Assembly (NCBI GenBank): GCA_025769875.1
Contig: JAGFNK010000072.1
Location: 62,001-126,000 of the forward strand
From: Russula earlei
Taxonomy: Eukaryota > Basidiomycota > Agaricomycetes > Russulales > Russulaceae
Direction: 5' to 3'
Length of the DNA stretch: 64,000 bases
The notes under the pieces are model-generated. The model saw nothing but the letters and a program-made list of their open reading frames with translations. It had not been told where the DNA came from and searched no databases. Positions within the stretch are counted from its first letter, which is position 1. Every line of letters starts with the position of its first letter. Of the stretch, positions 1-10,859 are shown piece after piece. The translations under genes were made by a program, and so were the position numbers.

Positions 1-792
1 CCGTGACGACATGGGTGGTGTCGGCACGTTCACACGACCAAACCGCATGTTTTATGTTGGGCGTGTATCAAAGAGACCGGCGCTGCTCGCCCGAGGCGGA
101 AGATGTCGTGAGACGACATTTCAAAAGAGTGGGGGTGGGATCGAACACAGTGCGTCGCCGTCCCCCCTGCGCTCCTCGGTGCGGTGTTTGACCTTGACGA
201 ACATCTCTCTTTTCGCAGTACGTGTCCTCCAATATCGCTCGGTTCGCGTTCGTCACCTACGTCTCGGAGCACAACGCACAGTTCGCCAAAGAAGCAATGT
301 CCTGCCAGTCCATGGACAATGATGAAATTCTCAACGTCCGTTGGGCGACCGAAGACCCGAATCCCACCTCCAAGGTCGCGGAAAAACGTCGCCTTGAGGA
401 GATGGGTCAGGCAGCCATCCCGTGCCAGGATGGACCCGCCCGTGATTTGACGCCATGCAAGCCATTCGTGGGCGCTTGAGGAGGGCCGCGATTATCAGGC
501 AGACGACGGTGTCATAGATGAAGATCTGGAAGAGGAAGACGACGGCGGGGGGAAGAGGAGACGAATTGAAGGGCCTGATACGGAGGTGCCCTCTGCGCCG
601 CAGGAGACTGTGCCAGAGACATCTCAGAGGTTGCTGAGTGCGGAGACGTTGGAGAGTCTCCGTTACTTCTCTGAGCTACGGCGACAGAATGGCGCCGCAC
701 TAGCACCTCCGAGTCCCGCTGTCCTAGCCAAGGCCCAGCGACCTTCTGCAGGGCTGGGACTTGGTGATCATGGCAGCGATGATGATGATTAG
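1..792 (+). CDS. cwc2: Pre-mRNA-splicing factor CWC2, 3' part (disrupted frame)
   Basis: This is the C-terminal part of the spliceosomal protein CWC2 (RBM22-like; contacts U6 and the catalytic RNA in the NineTeen complex). The gene runs off the left edge. Around 11-75 the frame reads GGVGTFTRPNRMFYVGRV, the start of the RRM. A probable intron (GTGCGT to TTTCGCAG, about 150-218) precedes an exon reading RFAFVTYVSEHNAQFAKEAM and then LNVRWATEDPNP, both typical of fungal CWC2. The tail from 463 is acidic and ends GSDDDD at a TAG (790-792). Recognisable residues jump between frames several times: near 70-100 (EAEDVVRRHF is in another frame than the RRM start), near 125-150, and at 421-475, where DPPVI, DAMQAIR and ALEEGRDYQ lie in three different frames. 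A 40-nt intron at 422-461 would restore the frame but is shorter than any other intron here. The identity is firm; the integrity of the gene is doubtful. Confidence 0.75.
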
Positions 793-924
793 GACATTTT
801 GTCAGTATTTTCGTAACATTCGGAAATATCTTTCCTCTGTCCGTTTCTTCATGATGATGAGTGAGTCGACGGGTACAGCTTGAAAAGAAACATGTGGACA
901 TCTCAAAATCAGTAGTAGCGACAT

Positions 925-2271
925 CTACGGAAGATCATCGTTGGTTGATACCAGGCGAATCCGTTTGTTCTCTGCCGCAAGATCCTCGTCCTCCTGACGG
1001 CGGTACTTGGACAGATCCCAGTCCTCCTCCTCCTCCTCGGGATCTTGGAACCACTCTGGGTTATACTGGAATAGATCGCGCCCGCTCACACCGCTGCTCT
1101 TGCCCGCGGCCGCCTACGCGTCCTTCGCATTGCGCAGCACGTCCGCCTCGGCTTCCTTCTTGTCCATGCGCGTCTGCTTCCACTCGGCGAACGTTTCACG
1201 TTTGTGCCGCTGAGAACGGGGAAAAGAAAATGTGATTTTTTGCACGGCCGATGGCTCTGGCGTTGAACGGACGCACCTCGACGTCTAGGAACTCCTCCAG
1301 GCTTATCATGTTCGCCTTCTCTGCCTCCTCCAGCGCTTTTCGTTGGGACTTGAGTACGAACCCGGGTGGGAGAGCGTGACGATATTGACATGAATCACCG
1401 TTGGGACATTGCCAGAACCATCCGAATCTGTAGTGATGAACGAGATATTGAAACTTAACGTGAACGTCGTGTTGACGGATGGAAGGAAGCCCTCACTTCT
1501 GGGTCTCGACGGCCTCGATGAAGTACTTGCACACGATCTAAAATGAAACAAGTCGAAAGGGTGTGAGAATCAGAGCGGGACGCCTACTACGTCTGTCGTA
1601 GTCCGTGAATTTCCATGCTTGGACAGGATGACAGTCCGTAGCTTTTCCTCGTCCCAATTGTCCATCGTGTCTAAGAAGTATGGGCTCTTGGTCAACACCG
1701 GGCCTCATGCACGACAAAACGTACCTGTGAGTTTATCCTCTCGGTTATCCTCGTACAGATTCCCTTTCTCCACTCTCCGCTCCACGTCCCGATCATGGCT
1801 GAACTTGCACTTGCTGCCCTTCTCGCAGCGGCCTACTTTGAAAACCTCACACAGCACGGTCTTCGGGTCCATTCCGAAGGGCACCTTCTGTGTCTGCACA
1901 AGCTTGAAGAGCGCCGCCTCCTCTTTCCGGCGCTTCTCCTCCTCGGCCTTCTCCTTCGCCCGCAGCTCTTTCTCCCTCTCCTTGGCGAGCGTTTCGCGCG
2001 ACTTTCCGGCCGTCGAAGCCTGCGCCTGGATTTGGGCGACCTGCTTCCGCACCTTGGCCGATTTGTTTTTATATTTTATAAATTTATTCAGGGCGACGTC
2101 ACTGTCCCTGGCGTTGAGGAGCCCGTAGCGAAGAGGTGGGACGCACGTACTTCATGCCGAAGGTCTGCATGTCGCCAACACGGAACGGGTGATGCGTAGG
2201 TCTTTGCTTACCTTGTCGACTTTGACCTTTGAAGATGATGAGGCCTGATTCTGTTGCTTTTTCGGAGGCAT
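925..2271 (-). CDS. tma46: CCCH zinc-finger protein TMA46 (ZC3H15/DFRP1 family)
   Basis: TMA46 binds the translational GTPase Rbg1/DRG1 and associates with ribosomes in the cytosol. The gene has about seven exons on the minus strand: 2271-2212 (MPPKKQQNQ start), a 14-nt exon 2164-2151 (TFGMK), about 2101-1725, 1686-1591, 1537-1497, 1427-1277 and 1209 onward. The family signature is clear: [16 protein letters not shown], first CCCH finger [15 protein letters not shown], then [11 protein letters not shown], a second CCCH finger ending [14 protein letters not shown], and [20 protein letters not shown]. Two defects are visible. The donor at 1724 and the acceptor before 1686 do not agree in phase. 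In the last exon an in-frame TAG (1114-1116) interrupts [15 protein letters not shown]; the conserved DFRP tail ([16 protein letters not shown]) then continues in the same frame to a TAG at 925-927. If the stop is real, about 60 C-terminal residues of the DRG-binding region are lost. Confidence 0.85.
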
Positions 2272-2691
2272 CTTTAACACGATTATGCGGTTCGTTCGTT
2301 GCTCAAGCTCAAATCGTTAATGACCAGACCAAGGTTGCTGCATTGGATTAAGTTACGCGTCTCGCAGGTTGAGAGCGGCCCGCCAAACCGCCCTTTGCTC
2401 GCCACCACGATCTCCGTCAAACGCCTTAACCTCGACGCTCCTTGAAGCTCGTCGAACCTGGAGGAGGAGAAAGAAAAGGGAAAGGCGAGGAGGCAGAGTG
2501 TCAAGCCAAATCTTTCGAGAGCGAAGCCTTGGCCCGTCCAAGCCATGGGATGTTCAGCCCCTTTCCTACTAAAAGTAGATCCATCCATCGTCATCTCTGT
2601 CCGCATTGCCAGTCATCTCTGAGTCTTCTTCCCCACGCTACCGAGACGGTCCAAAGAACGAGGGCCCAGAGAAAAGGTCGACAACTCGGTG
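2272..2691. other. Intergenic, upstream of TMA46
   Basis: No gene is supported here. The stretch holds the TMA46 upstream region. The reading frames on both strands are short and show no domain. Confidence 0.5.
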
Positions 2692-3013
2692 TCAGTCGGG
2701 GAGACTGTATCGTCCTTGTCAACAGGACTCTGAGCCTCCTCATAGCTCCCAGCGAGGCAGATAGAATCCAGGAGACCTTTGGCATCAACCACTGAATTAA
2801 GAGACGGAGAAGGAGTCATAACGACACAAATGAGGGTCCAGCACGCACAAGTGGGAAAGAGGGAACAAATTGTGTTTGTTCCCATTCCCCTCTTTCCCAC
2901 TGTGCGCACTGGACTCTGATCTGTGTCTTTATGACTCATTCTCCCTCTCTTCGTTCAGTAGTTAGGAGGCTCAGAGTCCTGTTGACAAGGACGCTACGGT
3001 CTCCCCGACTGGG
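2692..3013. repeat. Long imperfect inverted repeat (foldback/MITE-like)
   Basis: The outer arms 2692-2740 and 2964-3013 are reverse complements over about 48 bp (CAGTCGGGGAGAC... to ...GAGCCTCCT) with few mismatches. Pairing resumes inward: GGAGTCATAACGACACA (about 2811-2827) faces TGTGTCTTTATGACTC, and the core 2835-2875 (GTCCAGCACGCACAAGTGGG) faces 2879-2914. The left arm carries about 60 unpaired bases. The whole element could fold into one hairpin centred near 2877. No transposase is present and no clear target duplication was found. Confidence 0.7.
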
Positions 3014-3463
3014 ATTTGATTGTTTATATTTTTTTGAGTCCGAATTTGTATTCCGTGGCATGCACATAGGGTATAGAGAATGAGGGTCATTTCTTCGACA
3101 GTTTGGCACGCGTGCCCACCAGCCAGGAGGCCTTGGTTGCTGATGCTGTGTCGGTTTGTTTGTGTGTCCGTCTTCTCGTCTTTATGATATCTAGGCCTTA
3201 CTGTAGACGCTCGAGGAATGAACTTACAATAGTCGAGAGGGAACTGTATCGGCAATCTATAGTAATCGTACACTTCGCACTCTATTGTAAAGCAACGTAT
3301 ACCTGCCCCACTCATCTAACCGACGCGGACTTTCTTTGCAGCTGAGGCCTGTCAGAGATCGCCGTCGCGCGTGTTTTTGCCATATCTTGTCTATCTGTGA
3401 AGTGTTGAATACAGGCACGGGAAATAGTAATACGTACGACGATTGTATCATGCGTATTGTATA
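3014..3463. other. Intergenic, no feature seen
   Basis: This lies downstream of the transporter stop and beyond the inverted repeat. No coding or RNA feature is supported. It probably contains the 3' UTR of the minus-strand transporter. Confidence 0.5.
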
Positions 3464-5116
3464 TCAATTGTGAGATCGTGGGTGTTGTACCATATCGTAG
3501 GCCAAAATGCCGAATGCTACTACGATCCCACCGGAGCCGGCCAAGTTCCAAGGGGTAATTACGTCCATGCCTTGCCCTACGGTGACATCGGATAGAAGAA
3601 CGAGGACGATCGTCAGGAGGTTGCCTACAGAAACGACGATGGGTCCCCAAATGCCCAATAAAGTCTGGGAGCAAAAAATAAAAAAGGGGCGATCAATTCG
3701 AGATATGGAATGAAGGGTAATTATTACCAAGATTCCAGCATTAAAAACTAAGCCGGATCCCGCTATGCCGGCAATCGAGAGAACAGCAATGGGGCTATCT
3801 GGGAGGCGAAATCGTTCATATCCAGAATAGTGAAGGAGGGGCAGCATGATCCACAGCGAGAGAAGGGTCATCAGCCCAATTCCGCAGGCGAGGAGGTTGG
3901 GGTGAAGCCCAAACGATGGCGGGTACACCGAATCGTCGAGCTTCATGTCATCTTCGCTGAGTTCACCGGCAGGGATGCCATCCGAACCAGGGAGCGGGAT
4001 GTACGTGCTACCGGTGTCAAATTCTGGATCCGAGGGCAACGCCGCGTAGCGTTTATACATCACCTGGTACAGGCCGTACCCGATGGAGGCGAAAAGGGTG
4101 AGCAGGTCCCCGACGAGTGGCGCCTTGGGCTTGTCGGTCTCGGTCCTGAGTTCGAGGTCCTTGCGATGGTCGATGGGCGGCTCCGGTTGCTTCGCATCGC
4201 CGTACACGACTGCCAGGACGCCGAAGGTGGCGACGAGCACGGCGACGAGCTTGCGGAGCTCCCAGTTGAGCTTGAAGAGCCGCACTGTGATGATGTATGC
4301 GAAGAAGGCGTTCGTGTTCCAGATTGCGGTGACATCGCTGAGTCTGTACATGGACAGAGAAGTGAGCTAAATTGCCGTCCTGCCCACCTGCCACACAATG
4401 ATTTGACGCTTACGGAGACAGCGACACGCTGACGAACCAGAGCAAGGAGGGCAGCGTGAGGCCAAGGGTCAGGAAGGCGGACAGACGAAACAAGAGGACA
4501 TATGGGAACGGCGAGCGGAGAGTAGCAACGGGGCTCTGGTCGCTAGGGGCGAAATGGATCTTGACGGCGAGAGAGAGACCCGCCAGGATAGATTCCAAAG
4601 ATGCGGACGTTGTGAGAACGAGGTAAAGTAGATGTAGTGGGAAGGTGAGGGCAAATGAGGAATGGACGACGTAGCTGCGGGAGACAAATGTATGAGGGAT
4701 GTGTTCAACGAGGAATTGCTATTTGACGGCTCACAAGAGGAAGAATGGCTGTCTAAAGTGAAGCGTGCTTTGAACATACTTCATACACGAGGTTATATGC
4801 ACGGATCGATCGAACGGAAGGGGACACGGACCTGAGTGAGTTGGCTCTCAACGACAAAGGCAACGAGGGTCACGACAAAAAGAATGACAGCAGACTTTCC
4901 ACCTAGACGGGGGTAAGGAGAGTGCCCGCTCGGTGTGCGGGGGCATATTGACACTGGGAGGGGAAAGCTGCTAAAGATAGTGATGTCCTTGGTGTTGATA
5001 GCATATGTCTGAGTCTGAGACCACCACGTTGTGCCCATCGGAGCGTGGCCAGCAGTGATAGGCCTCGGTACTTGTTCCACACTGACCAAACTTGGCTTGT
5101 TACCTCTCACTGCCAT
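3464..5116 (-). CDS. DMT-superfamily transporter (SLC35F-like, EamA)
   Basis: This is a polytopic membrane protein of the drug/metabolite transporter superfamily, probably on an endomembrane; the substrate is unknown. Exons in frame: 5116-4832, 4778-4735, 4674-4414, 4343-3728 and 3664-3464, giving about 468 residues. The intron 3727-3665 (GTAATA...CTCCCAG, 63 nt) is free of stops, so retention would add 21 residues. Hydrophobic segments include [33 protein letters not shown], the signature [37 protein letters not shown], and C-terminal helices around [17 protein letters not shown] charged loop between the two EamA halves carries DDMKLDDS. The first ATG in frame is at 5116; a longer frame from 5140 has only a GTG start. 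The gene is divergent from bL36m, about 90 bp away. Confidence 0.85.
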
Positions 5117-5205
5117 GTTCAGCGCGTTACTCTCTTCCACGAGACCGCTCCTTTCGAGGGCGAGACTCGCCCAGTTCCATCCATCATCATGTTACGCTAC
5201 CAACA

Positions 5206-5396
5206 ATGGCACCTTCCATCGCTCGAGCCATGAAAGTTCGGTCTTCCGTCAAAATAATGTGCGATGGCTGCAATGTCGTTCGAAGGAAAGGTCGCGTATA
5301 CATCTTATGCGAAAAGAACCCTCGCCACAAGCAGGTCCGTGACGATTCTACCGACTTTGTCAACCTGCGCTGACATGCACAAAGCGTCAAGGTTGA
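5206..5396 (+). CDS. Mitochondrial large-subunit ribosomal protein bL36m
   Basis: This is a small zinc-ribbon protein of the mitochondrial 54S ribosomal subunit. Two exons, 5206-5334 and 5385-5396, are joined across a 50-nt intron (GTCCGT to CACAAAG). They encode [20 protein letters not shown]...NPRHK followed by the conserved ending QRQG and a TGA. Cys-X2-Cys and a later Cys/His pair match the family zinc site. Without splicing the frame would end in an unrelated tail, so the intron is well supported. The ATG at 5206 gives 46 residues with a very short presequence. A richer presequence-like frame, [20 protein letters not shown], starts at 5115 but lies in another frame and would need a one-base shift near 5225 to join. 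Confidence 0.9.
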
Positions 5397-5581
5397 CAGA
5401 GACAAGCTCGTGTGTCATTTGTGACATGGTGCTGAGCTCGCACTCATTCCATCTTTGTAGTACTCAACGCTGTCGTATGGGCCGATGCTTGTCCAGCATG
5501 ACAGGCCTGCTCGCCTGGTACACAACTAAAATAGAATGGCGTTCGATCTATGATACAGTAATTTGACCCCTTTCACCAATT

Positions 5582-6430
5582 TCACTGTTCCCATTTTCTA
5601 GCCTCGCTACCCGCCGGCGGCTTGATGGGCACCGGAGCTTTCTTGACATCATCCCAATTCGTGCTAAGTGCAGTACCGCCACTCTCCTGGAAACTTTTCA
5701 TCATTGCCCGTTTCGTGTCATCGTCGGAATTGGTGAATAGATTCTGGAAGAACTCGTTTAGTGTGCTGTCGCCGCTCACATTAGGGTCATCTGTGCTCGT
5801 TTTAGCGGTCTCCGATTCAAGAATGGTCTTGGTAACCCTGTCCCAATTTTTACGGGCCTGCGGAAGGGTCGACCCGGCCTTTTTGGCCGGAGGTGAACCA
5901 GAAGAGGAGTTGGCGAGAGCTAACGGGTGACATGAGCAAAATTATGTGAACGTCGGTTGCTTAGGACGTACGATCAGGAGCATCCCCTACAAGCCCGCCC
6001 CAACGCCCTTGGGCCGCCTTTACAAGCCGAATCTCAACCTTGACTTTGCCCACAATAAAGCTGGACTTGTCAGGGTCGATTTGGCCCTTCAGTGGCTGCA
6101 GATCTAGCTTTTTGTCGCCGTTTTCGTAATAAATCTGCCATAAAGGTTGTCAGGCTCGTTAATTCATCATTGGGGGCGTGGAGGAACGAACGCTGCGTGG
6201 CTGAAACTTCACGTTGACAAGGGTGGGGTCCGCACCGCGGTCGAAGACGGTAAGGGTGACTCTCTCATCAGTCTCGTAAAATTCGTGACTAGTATGTGAA
6301 GCATTGGAAAGCACAGTAAACGATGACACATTGAGAAGCGCACCGAAGCTGGGTAGCCATTGTACAAGACCGAGGCAAAGGCAGAGGGACTGCTGAGGGG
6401 CGTGAGAGAGACGCTGAAGGCGTGTGACAT
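5582..6430 (-). CDS. sgt1: SGT1 co-chaperone (CS and SGS domains)
   Basis: SGT1 links HSP90 with SCF ubiquitin ligases and kinetochore assembly in yeast. Four exons in consistent phase: 6430-6366, 6288-6192, 6134-5972 and 5919-5582, about 220 residues. The CS domain starts HEFYETDERVTLTVFDRGAD and continues VNVKFQPRSIYYENGDKKLD through KVKVEIRLVKAAQGRWGGL. The SGS domain follows a Ser/Lys linker: GDSTLNEFFQNLFTNSDDDT, RAMMKSFQESGGTALSTNW and a basic end. There is no TPR domain, unlike the plant and yeast forms. The first exon (MSHAFSVSLT...) is less certain; its donor GTACAA was chosen because it is the only one that keeps phase with HEFYETDE. The gene is divergent from the GST-like gene, 70 bp away. 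Confidence 0.92.
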
Positions 6431-6500
6431 CACGGGGATTCAAGTCACACTTCCCAGCCTCGGAGGAGAGGATCAGATACATCGCTATCATCACCACATC

Positions 6501-7894
6501 ATGTCCCACTCCATCCCAAAGGCCGTGCTATATTATGACGTCCGCTCAGCCTGGTCCCTCGCAGGTCTGTTTTCTCCTGACAGATCGACCGACCCTGACT
6601 AATTTGTGCAAATTCAGTCCTGTTCGCCCTGTACGTTCGCACTCTTTTCATCTAGCATCAGTTGACACGTCATTCGCCAGGGAAGAAAAGGGTTATGGAA
6701 AAGATGAACTGGAACACAGGCCCGTTGACCTTTGTGTGTCTGGTTCGAGTGTGAGAACGATATCCGTTGACGCAACTACCGTTAGCCAAAGGCGAGACCT
6801 TTTCACCCACATTTCTACGCATCAATTCCAAAGGTAGCATCTCTGCCACATCTACCCATGCTCTTTTACCCAGAGGCGTCTTCAGGAACAGTACCAACTC
6901 TGGTTGTTCCATTCGAGGATACCTTGTCCTCTGATATGGAGAGTCGCTACAAGGCCATCGCTGAAACTGAAGCAAGTCCGCCACGCCATGTGTCAGACCT
7001 CTGGGGCTAAATCGCGTTGCATCGCAGGCCTTGATTACCTTCCTTGACAAGTCGCGATCAATAATGTCTCAGACTCATACGACCTCTGCTGCTCCTGCCC
7101 CTGCATTGTCCCCTGCAACGGTGGCTCTGTCTTCCACAGCAAAGTCTATCATCACCTTACTCCACTCAGCCCCTGCGTCACCCGAGATGCTTTTCCTCCT
7201 GAACGCGAAGAACCTTGCCGCACTTAGGACGATCGCGCCAAGTGTCTCGGCTTTCCTCAAAGGACGCAAAGAAGCGCTAGACCGTTACCTGGCGGAGGAC
7301 GAAGCTAAAGAGGTTCGCTTATCCGAGAAAACCAAGTCATTCTGGTTGGAGAAGAAGAGCGCCATAGAGGGTCTACTGACTACTTTGAATGAAGCCGATA
7401 AGAGCGATACGGAATTGAGTGAGTCTGGAAGGAAAGCTCGAGAAGAGTATCTCGAGAAATCGAAGGCGGCATGGCAAGTTGGTCTGGCAGTCGTGCTGAA
7501 CAAACTGACGAAGGAACTGCTGCCTGGGCCGTACGCCCTTGGTACGCCACGTCACCCGGCATGGATGAAGCTGCATTGACTTCACTTTTCGAGTGCAGGG
7601 GAACAGATATCAGTTGTAGATGTGCATCTTGCTGCATGGTTGCACGAGTTGGTCATTCTGACCGGGGGCAGTGCTCGAGACAACGGTACAGTAGCCATTG
7701 CCCGGCTTGAAGAACACGTTGGGGGAGGATTTGCGTTCACTAAAGATGTACCTTCGTTGCCAGCATCGGCGTCACCAACAACCAGCTCTGAGGGTCCACC
7801 GCCTGCGCCGGCCGCAACGGGACCGAGACCAAAGCTAGCGGTGTTGTGGGATGCGCTTGCATCGAGGCCTAGCTGGCAAAAGGTGTTTGGTTGA
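6501..7894 (+). CDS. Glutathione S-transferase-like protein
   Basis: Seven exons in consistent phase: 6501-6564, 6618-6630 (13-nt microexon), 6681-6733, 6786-6833, 6874-6971, 7028-7541 and 7599-7894, giving 361 residues. The N-terminal thioredoxin-like half reads KAVLYYDVRSAWSLAVLFAL, then HRPVDLSKGETFSPTFLRIN and SGTVPTLVVPFEDTLSSD, with the cis-Pro VPTL motif before a Glu/Ser-Asp glutathione site. RYKAIAETEALITFLDKSRS closes the domain. A long all-helical C-terminal half with EQISVVDVHLAAWLHELV follows. The residue at the usual catalytic Ser/Cys position (RSAW) suggests a divergent class, so activity is not certain. The intron after 6971 begins GC (GCAAGT) and ends CGCAG, a GC-AG intron required by the frame. 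No frame defects. Confidence 0.9.
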
Positions 7895-8248
7895 AATTGT
7901 AGCCTTTTGTAGGAGTGATGCAATGCTAGTAGTAAAGCTGTTCGTTCGGGTTCACGTCGATGGTGACTGGCATCACAAGATGGATGGATGAAATGAATGA
8001 TGGGTGGGTGAACCAGTCCGACGGCACGGCACGGTACACCACGGCTAATCCGTTACCGCCCAATAACCTTGTTTCAACGCCAACAAACCTTTTACTTACT
8101 TACCATCTCTCCCCCACGCTGGCACTAGCCTTCCGCTCGTTTTTATTTGGCTCCATCATACCGACCCTCGAAAGCCTGTCTGGCTTCCACAAGATACGCA
8201 ACGTCAACGTTCCGTCAACGTTCGCTCCCTGCCACTCTTTTGCCTCTC
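7895..8248. other. Intergenic between GST-like and GT31 genes
   Basis: No gene is supported. The stretch contains the GST-like 3' end and the GT31 upstream region. GGCACGGCACGG near 8021 is a minor direct repeat. Confidence 0.5.
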
Positions 8249-10859
8249 ATGTCTCTGCCTCCAGGCAGAGCGAGCGCATCCCACCCCAACTCACACTTCT
8301 CACACTCCGGGCCCTTTGAACGATATGAAGATGATCCCCTTTCGTCCGGAAGTGCGGGGCCATACCGACCGTCTCAGTCTGGCGCGCCATTGCTTTTCAA
8401 CACCCATCTTTCCCCTGCTGCGCGGCCCAACTCTTCTCGTTCCCGCTTTGTCTTTGCAGAGCGAGAAACGACGGGCCAGTTCTCTGACCGGACGTCTCCC
8501 AGCTCATCTGCTATGAACACACCACTCCCTTCTCGTTCCTCTTCGCCACTTCCTCTCATGTACTCCTTATCGCCGTCATCTGTGTCGGAGACGGATAGCG
8601 ACGAGCCCGGGTCTCCCTTACTCCTCGATACTTACACCACCTCATACCTGCGTGATGTCCAGCCTCGTTGGTGGGACCTACGGCAACGCTCACGTCGGGG
8701 GCCGCGACGACATGCGAGGTGGGGATACAGGTCGTTGAGACGCGTGTTGCGGAAGATCGTTCGACATCCCTTCTTTCCAAAGCACCCCTCCACCATCGTG
8801 CGTCTCTCATTCGTTTTCCTGCCCCTGGGGAAAATTTCAACTAAAGTAACTTTATGAACAGCTTCTCTCTCTTCTGTTCTTCACAATCCTGGCACTGTCA
8901 ATCACCTTCCTATTGATCCACCTTTTAGATCCTGACAAGGAGCCTTTACCATGGCGAGCTTATTGCACGATACCACAAACCTCGACACTCCCTCCACCAC
9001 TCAATGCCCACCCAACGTTTCTCAACATTTCCACGGTGGCGTCGGCTCCTCCCATGCCACCCTTCCCACCAAATAACTTCGATGCATTGCCGCCCGCCGG
9101 TGTCTTCATCGGAGTTTTCTCTATGGATTCGTCCTCAGAGCGTCGTATGCTCATCCGATCAACATGGGCGACCCACCCTCGAAGTCGTAACGGCGCTGGG
9201 TCTGGTGATGGTGGCGTCGGCACATCTCGGACCATCGTCCGCTTTATAATGGGGCAGCCCCGCAAGGCCTGGGATCGGCGTGTTCGGGTCGAGATGGAAG
9301 GTGCGCGTCTACGATACTCGCACCCTACTTAGTGCCAAACTCAAACACGCCTTCATGTGTGACCTACAGAGTTCAAGGACATTATCATTCTTCCGATCCC
9401 CGAAAATATGAACTCTGGCAAGACACACACGTTCTTTACTTGGGCGGCGTCAATGGCCTGGGTGCCACCGCTCTATTTCGATACCGACATCCCTCTCCCG
9501 AATTTCTCGTACTCCAACGCCTCCAGTCCTGTGCGTTCATTGGCTCCACACGATTCGATCTATGCACGTCAAGACCGGGCGTTCGGGTCATCGGCTTCGC
9601 GAGAGTGGGTACGCCCGGATTTCGTCGTCAAAGTGGACGATGACTCATTCGTCATGCTGGCGGAACTGGAGGCGCGCCTGCGTGTCGCGCTTCACGATCG
9701 TATGGACCAACATCGGGGCGATGGCCCTCAATCTGTGGTATCGGCGTGGCCGGGTGCCGAGCCGTCACTAGTACGTCCCGACTGGGCCACACCTCCTCCC
9801 AGCGAGCTGCAAGCGCGGACGGCGCCGCGTGCGTTGCTGGCAGAGGATCCACTTATATATTGGGGCTACCTAGTAAAGCGTCGTTTCATGGCGGGTGAAT
9901 TATACGCGCTGAGTTGGAGCCTCGTTGACTGGGTTTCAAGAGACCCGGTTATCAAGGGGCTCGTCCGCGGTGCTGAGGACAAGCAGACGGCCAAGTGGAT
10001 GCGCTTGCACCCACGTGCAGCGGAAATTCGGTGGGTGGCAGAGCGTTGTTGGATCTACGATCACCCTCGCAGCGGCACGGTGTACGTATTTTCTCTTACT
10101 TGTTCAAAGCCCTCATGGAGCGCATATGATGACACCGTTCATATCCCAGGTACTCTCATGGTTTTCTATTCCCTTCCGAAGCTGCTCGCGCCCGGGAGGG
10201 CGTCAGGGCGTTCTTTGACAGGGTACCAGAACCAAACACCTATCCCACTTTGTCGGCGCCGACTTTGTACGATAGAGATTGGGCAGCACCGGTGGAGTGG
10301 GCGCGATCGAGCGTGTCAACGTTCGGTACTCGGTACTCCCTACCGCTTCCTAACTTGAACATACCTCAGAGCATAGAAGCCCTCGTTGAAGGAAGTGACA
10401 TGTCCGAACTGTACGAGGGTGCGTAACTTGTGCATGTGCTCACCCGACCGATACGATACGATGATCAATCGCAGGGGGTGTGTGGTCTGCCGAAGACGCG
10501 TGGCGGCTACGGGAGGGCCGCAAGACACGGTACAACGGTCAGCGGCTGGGAGGCACGATTGTTGTGCATTTCGTCAAAAAGTACATGTGGTTCTTCGAGA
10601 CTGCGCTCGCGCTTCTGGAAGGCGAGGAGGAGACGGAGGATGAAAGGCGACGGCGGATACGTGAAGGGCAATTACTCGCGCAAGCCAATCTGTCACAACG
10701 GGTAAGCCGCACGCGATGTACGCATCGGACGTGTTGGCCGTGAAAGTAAGCTGAGATCCTCAGAATGCTTATGTTGCGAGTTTCGGACACTGGCAACTGT
10801 ACTTTTGTGTCATAACTCTTATTCTCTATCACATCATCACTGTTTTGGCCAGCACATAG
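8249..10859 (+). CDS. GT31-family (beta-1,3-galactosyltransferase-like) type II membrane enzyme
   Basis: This is probably a Golgi glycosyltransferase. Exons: 8249-8797, 8862-9300, 9370-10081, 10150-10418 and 10475-10701, with a possible last exon 10764-10859. Phases agree throughout. A Ser/Pro-rich, basic N-terminal cytosolic tail of about 180 residues precedes a transmembrane anchor (LLSLLFFTILALSITFLLIH) and the catalytic domain. Landmarks are GVFIGVFSMDSSSERRMLIR and STWATHP, the DxD metal motif in FVVKVDDDSFVMLAELE, IYWGYLVKRRFMAGELYALS, and EDKQTAKWMRLHP. The C-terminal part has GGTIVVHFVKKYMWFFE. If the strong donor at 10702 (GTAAGC) is used the protein ends with a hydrophobic 31-residue exon; without splicing it stops at 10743. 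The long Ser-rich tail is unusual for GT31. Substrate is not predictable. Confidence 0.85.
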
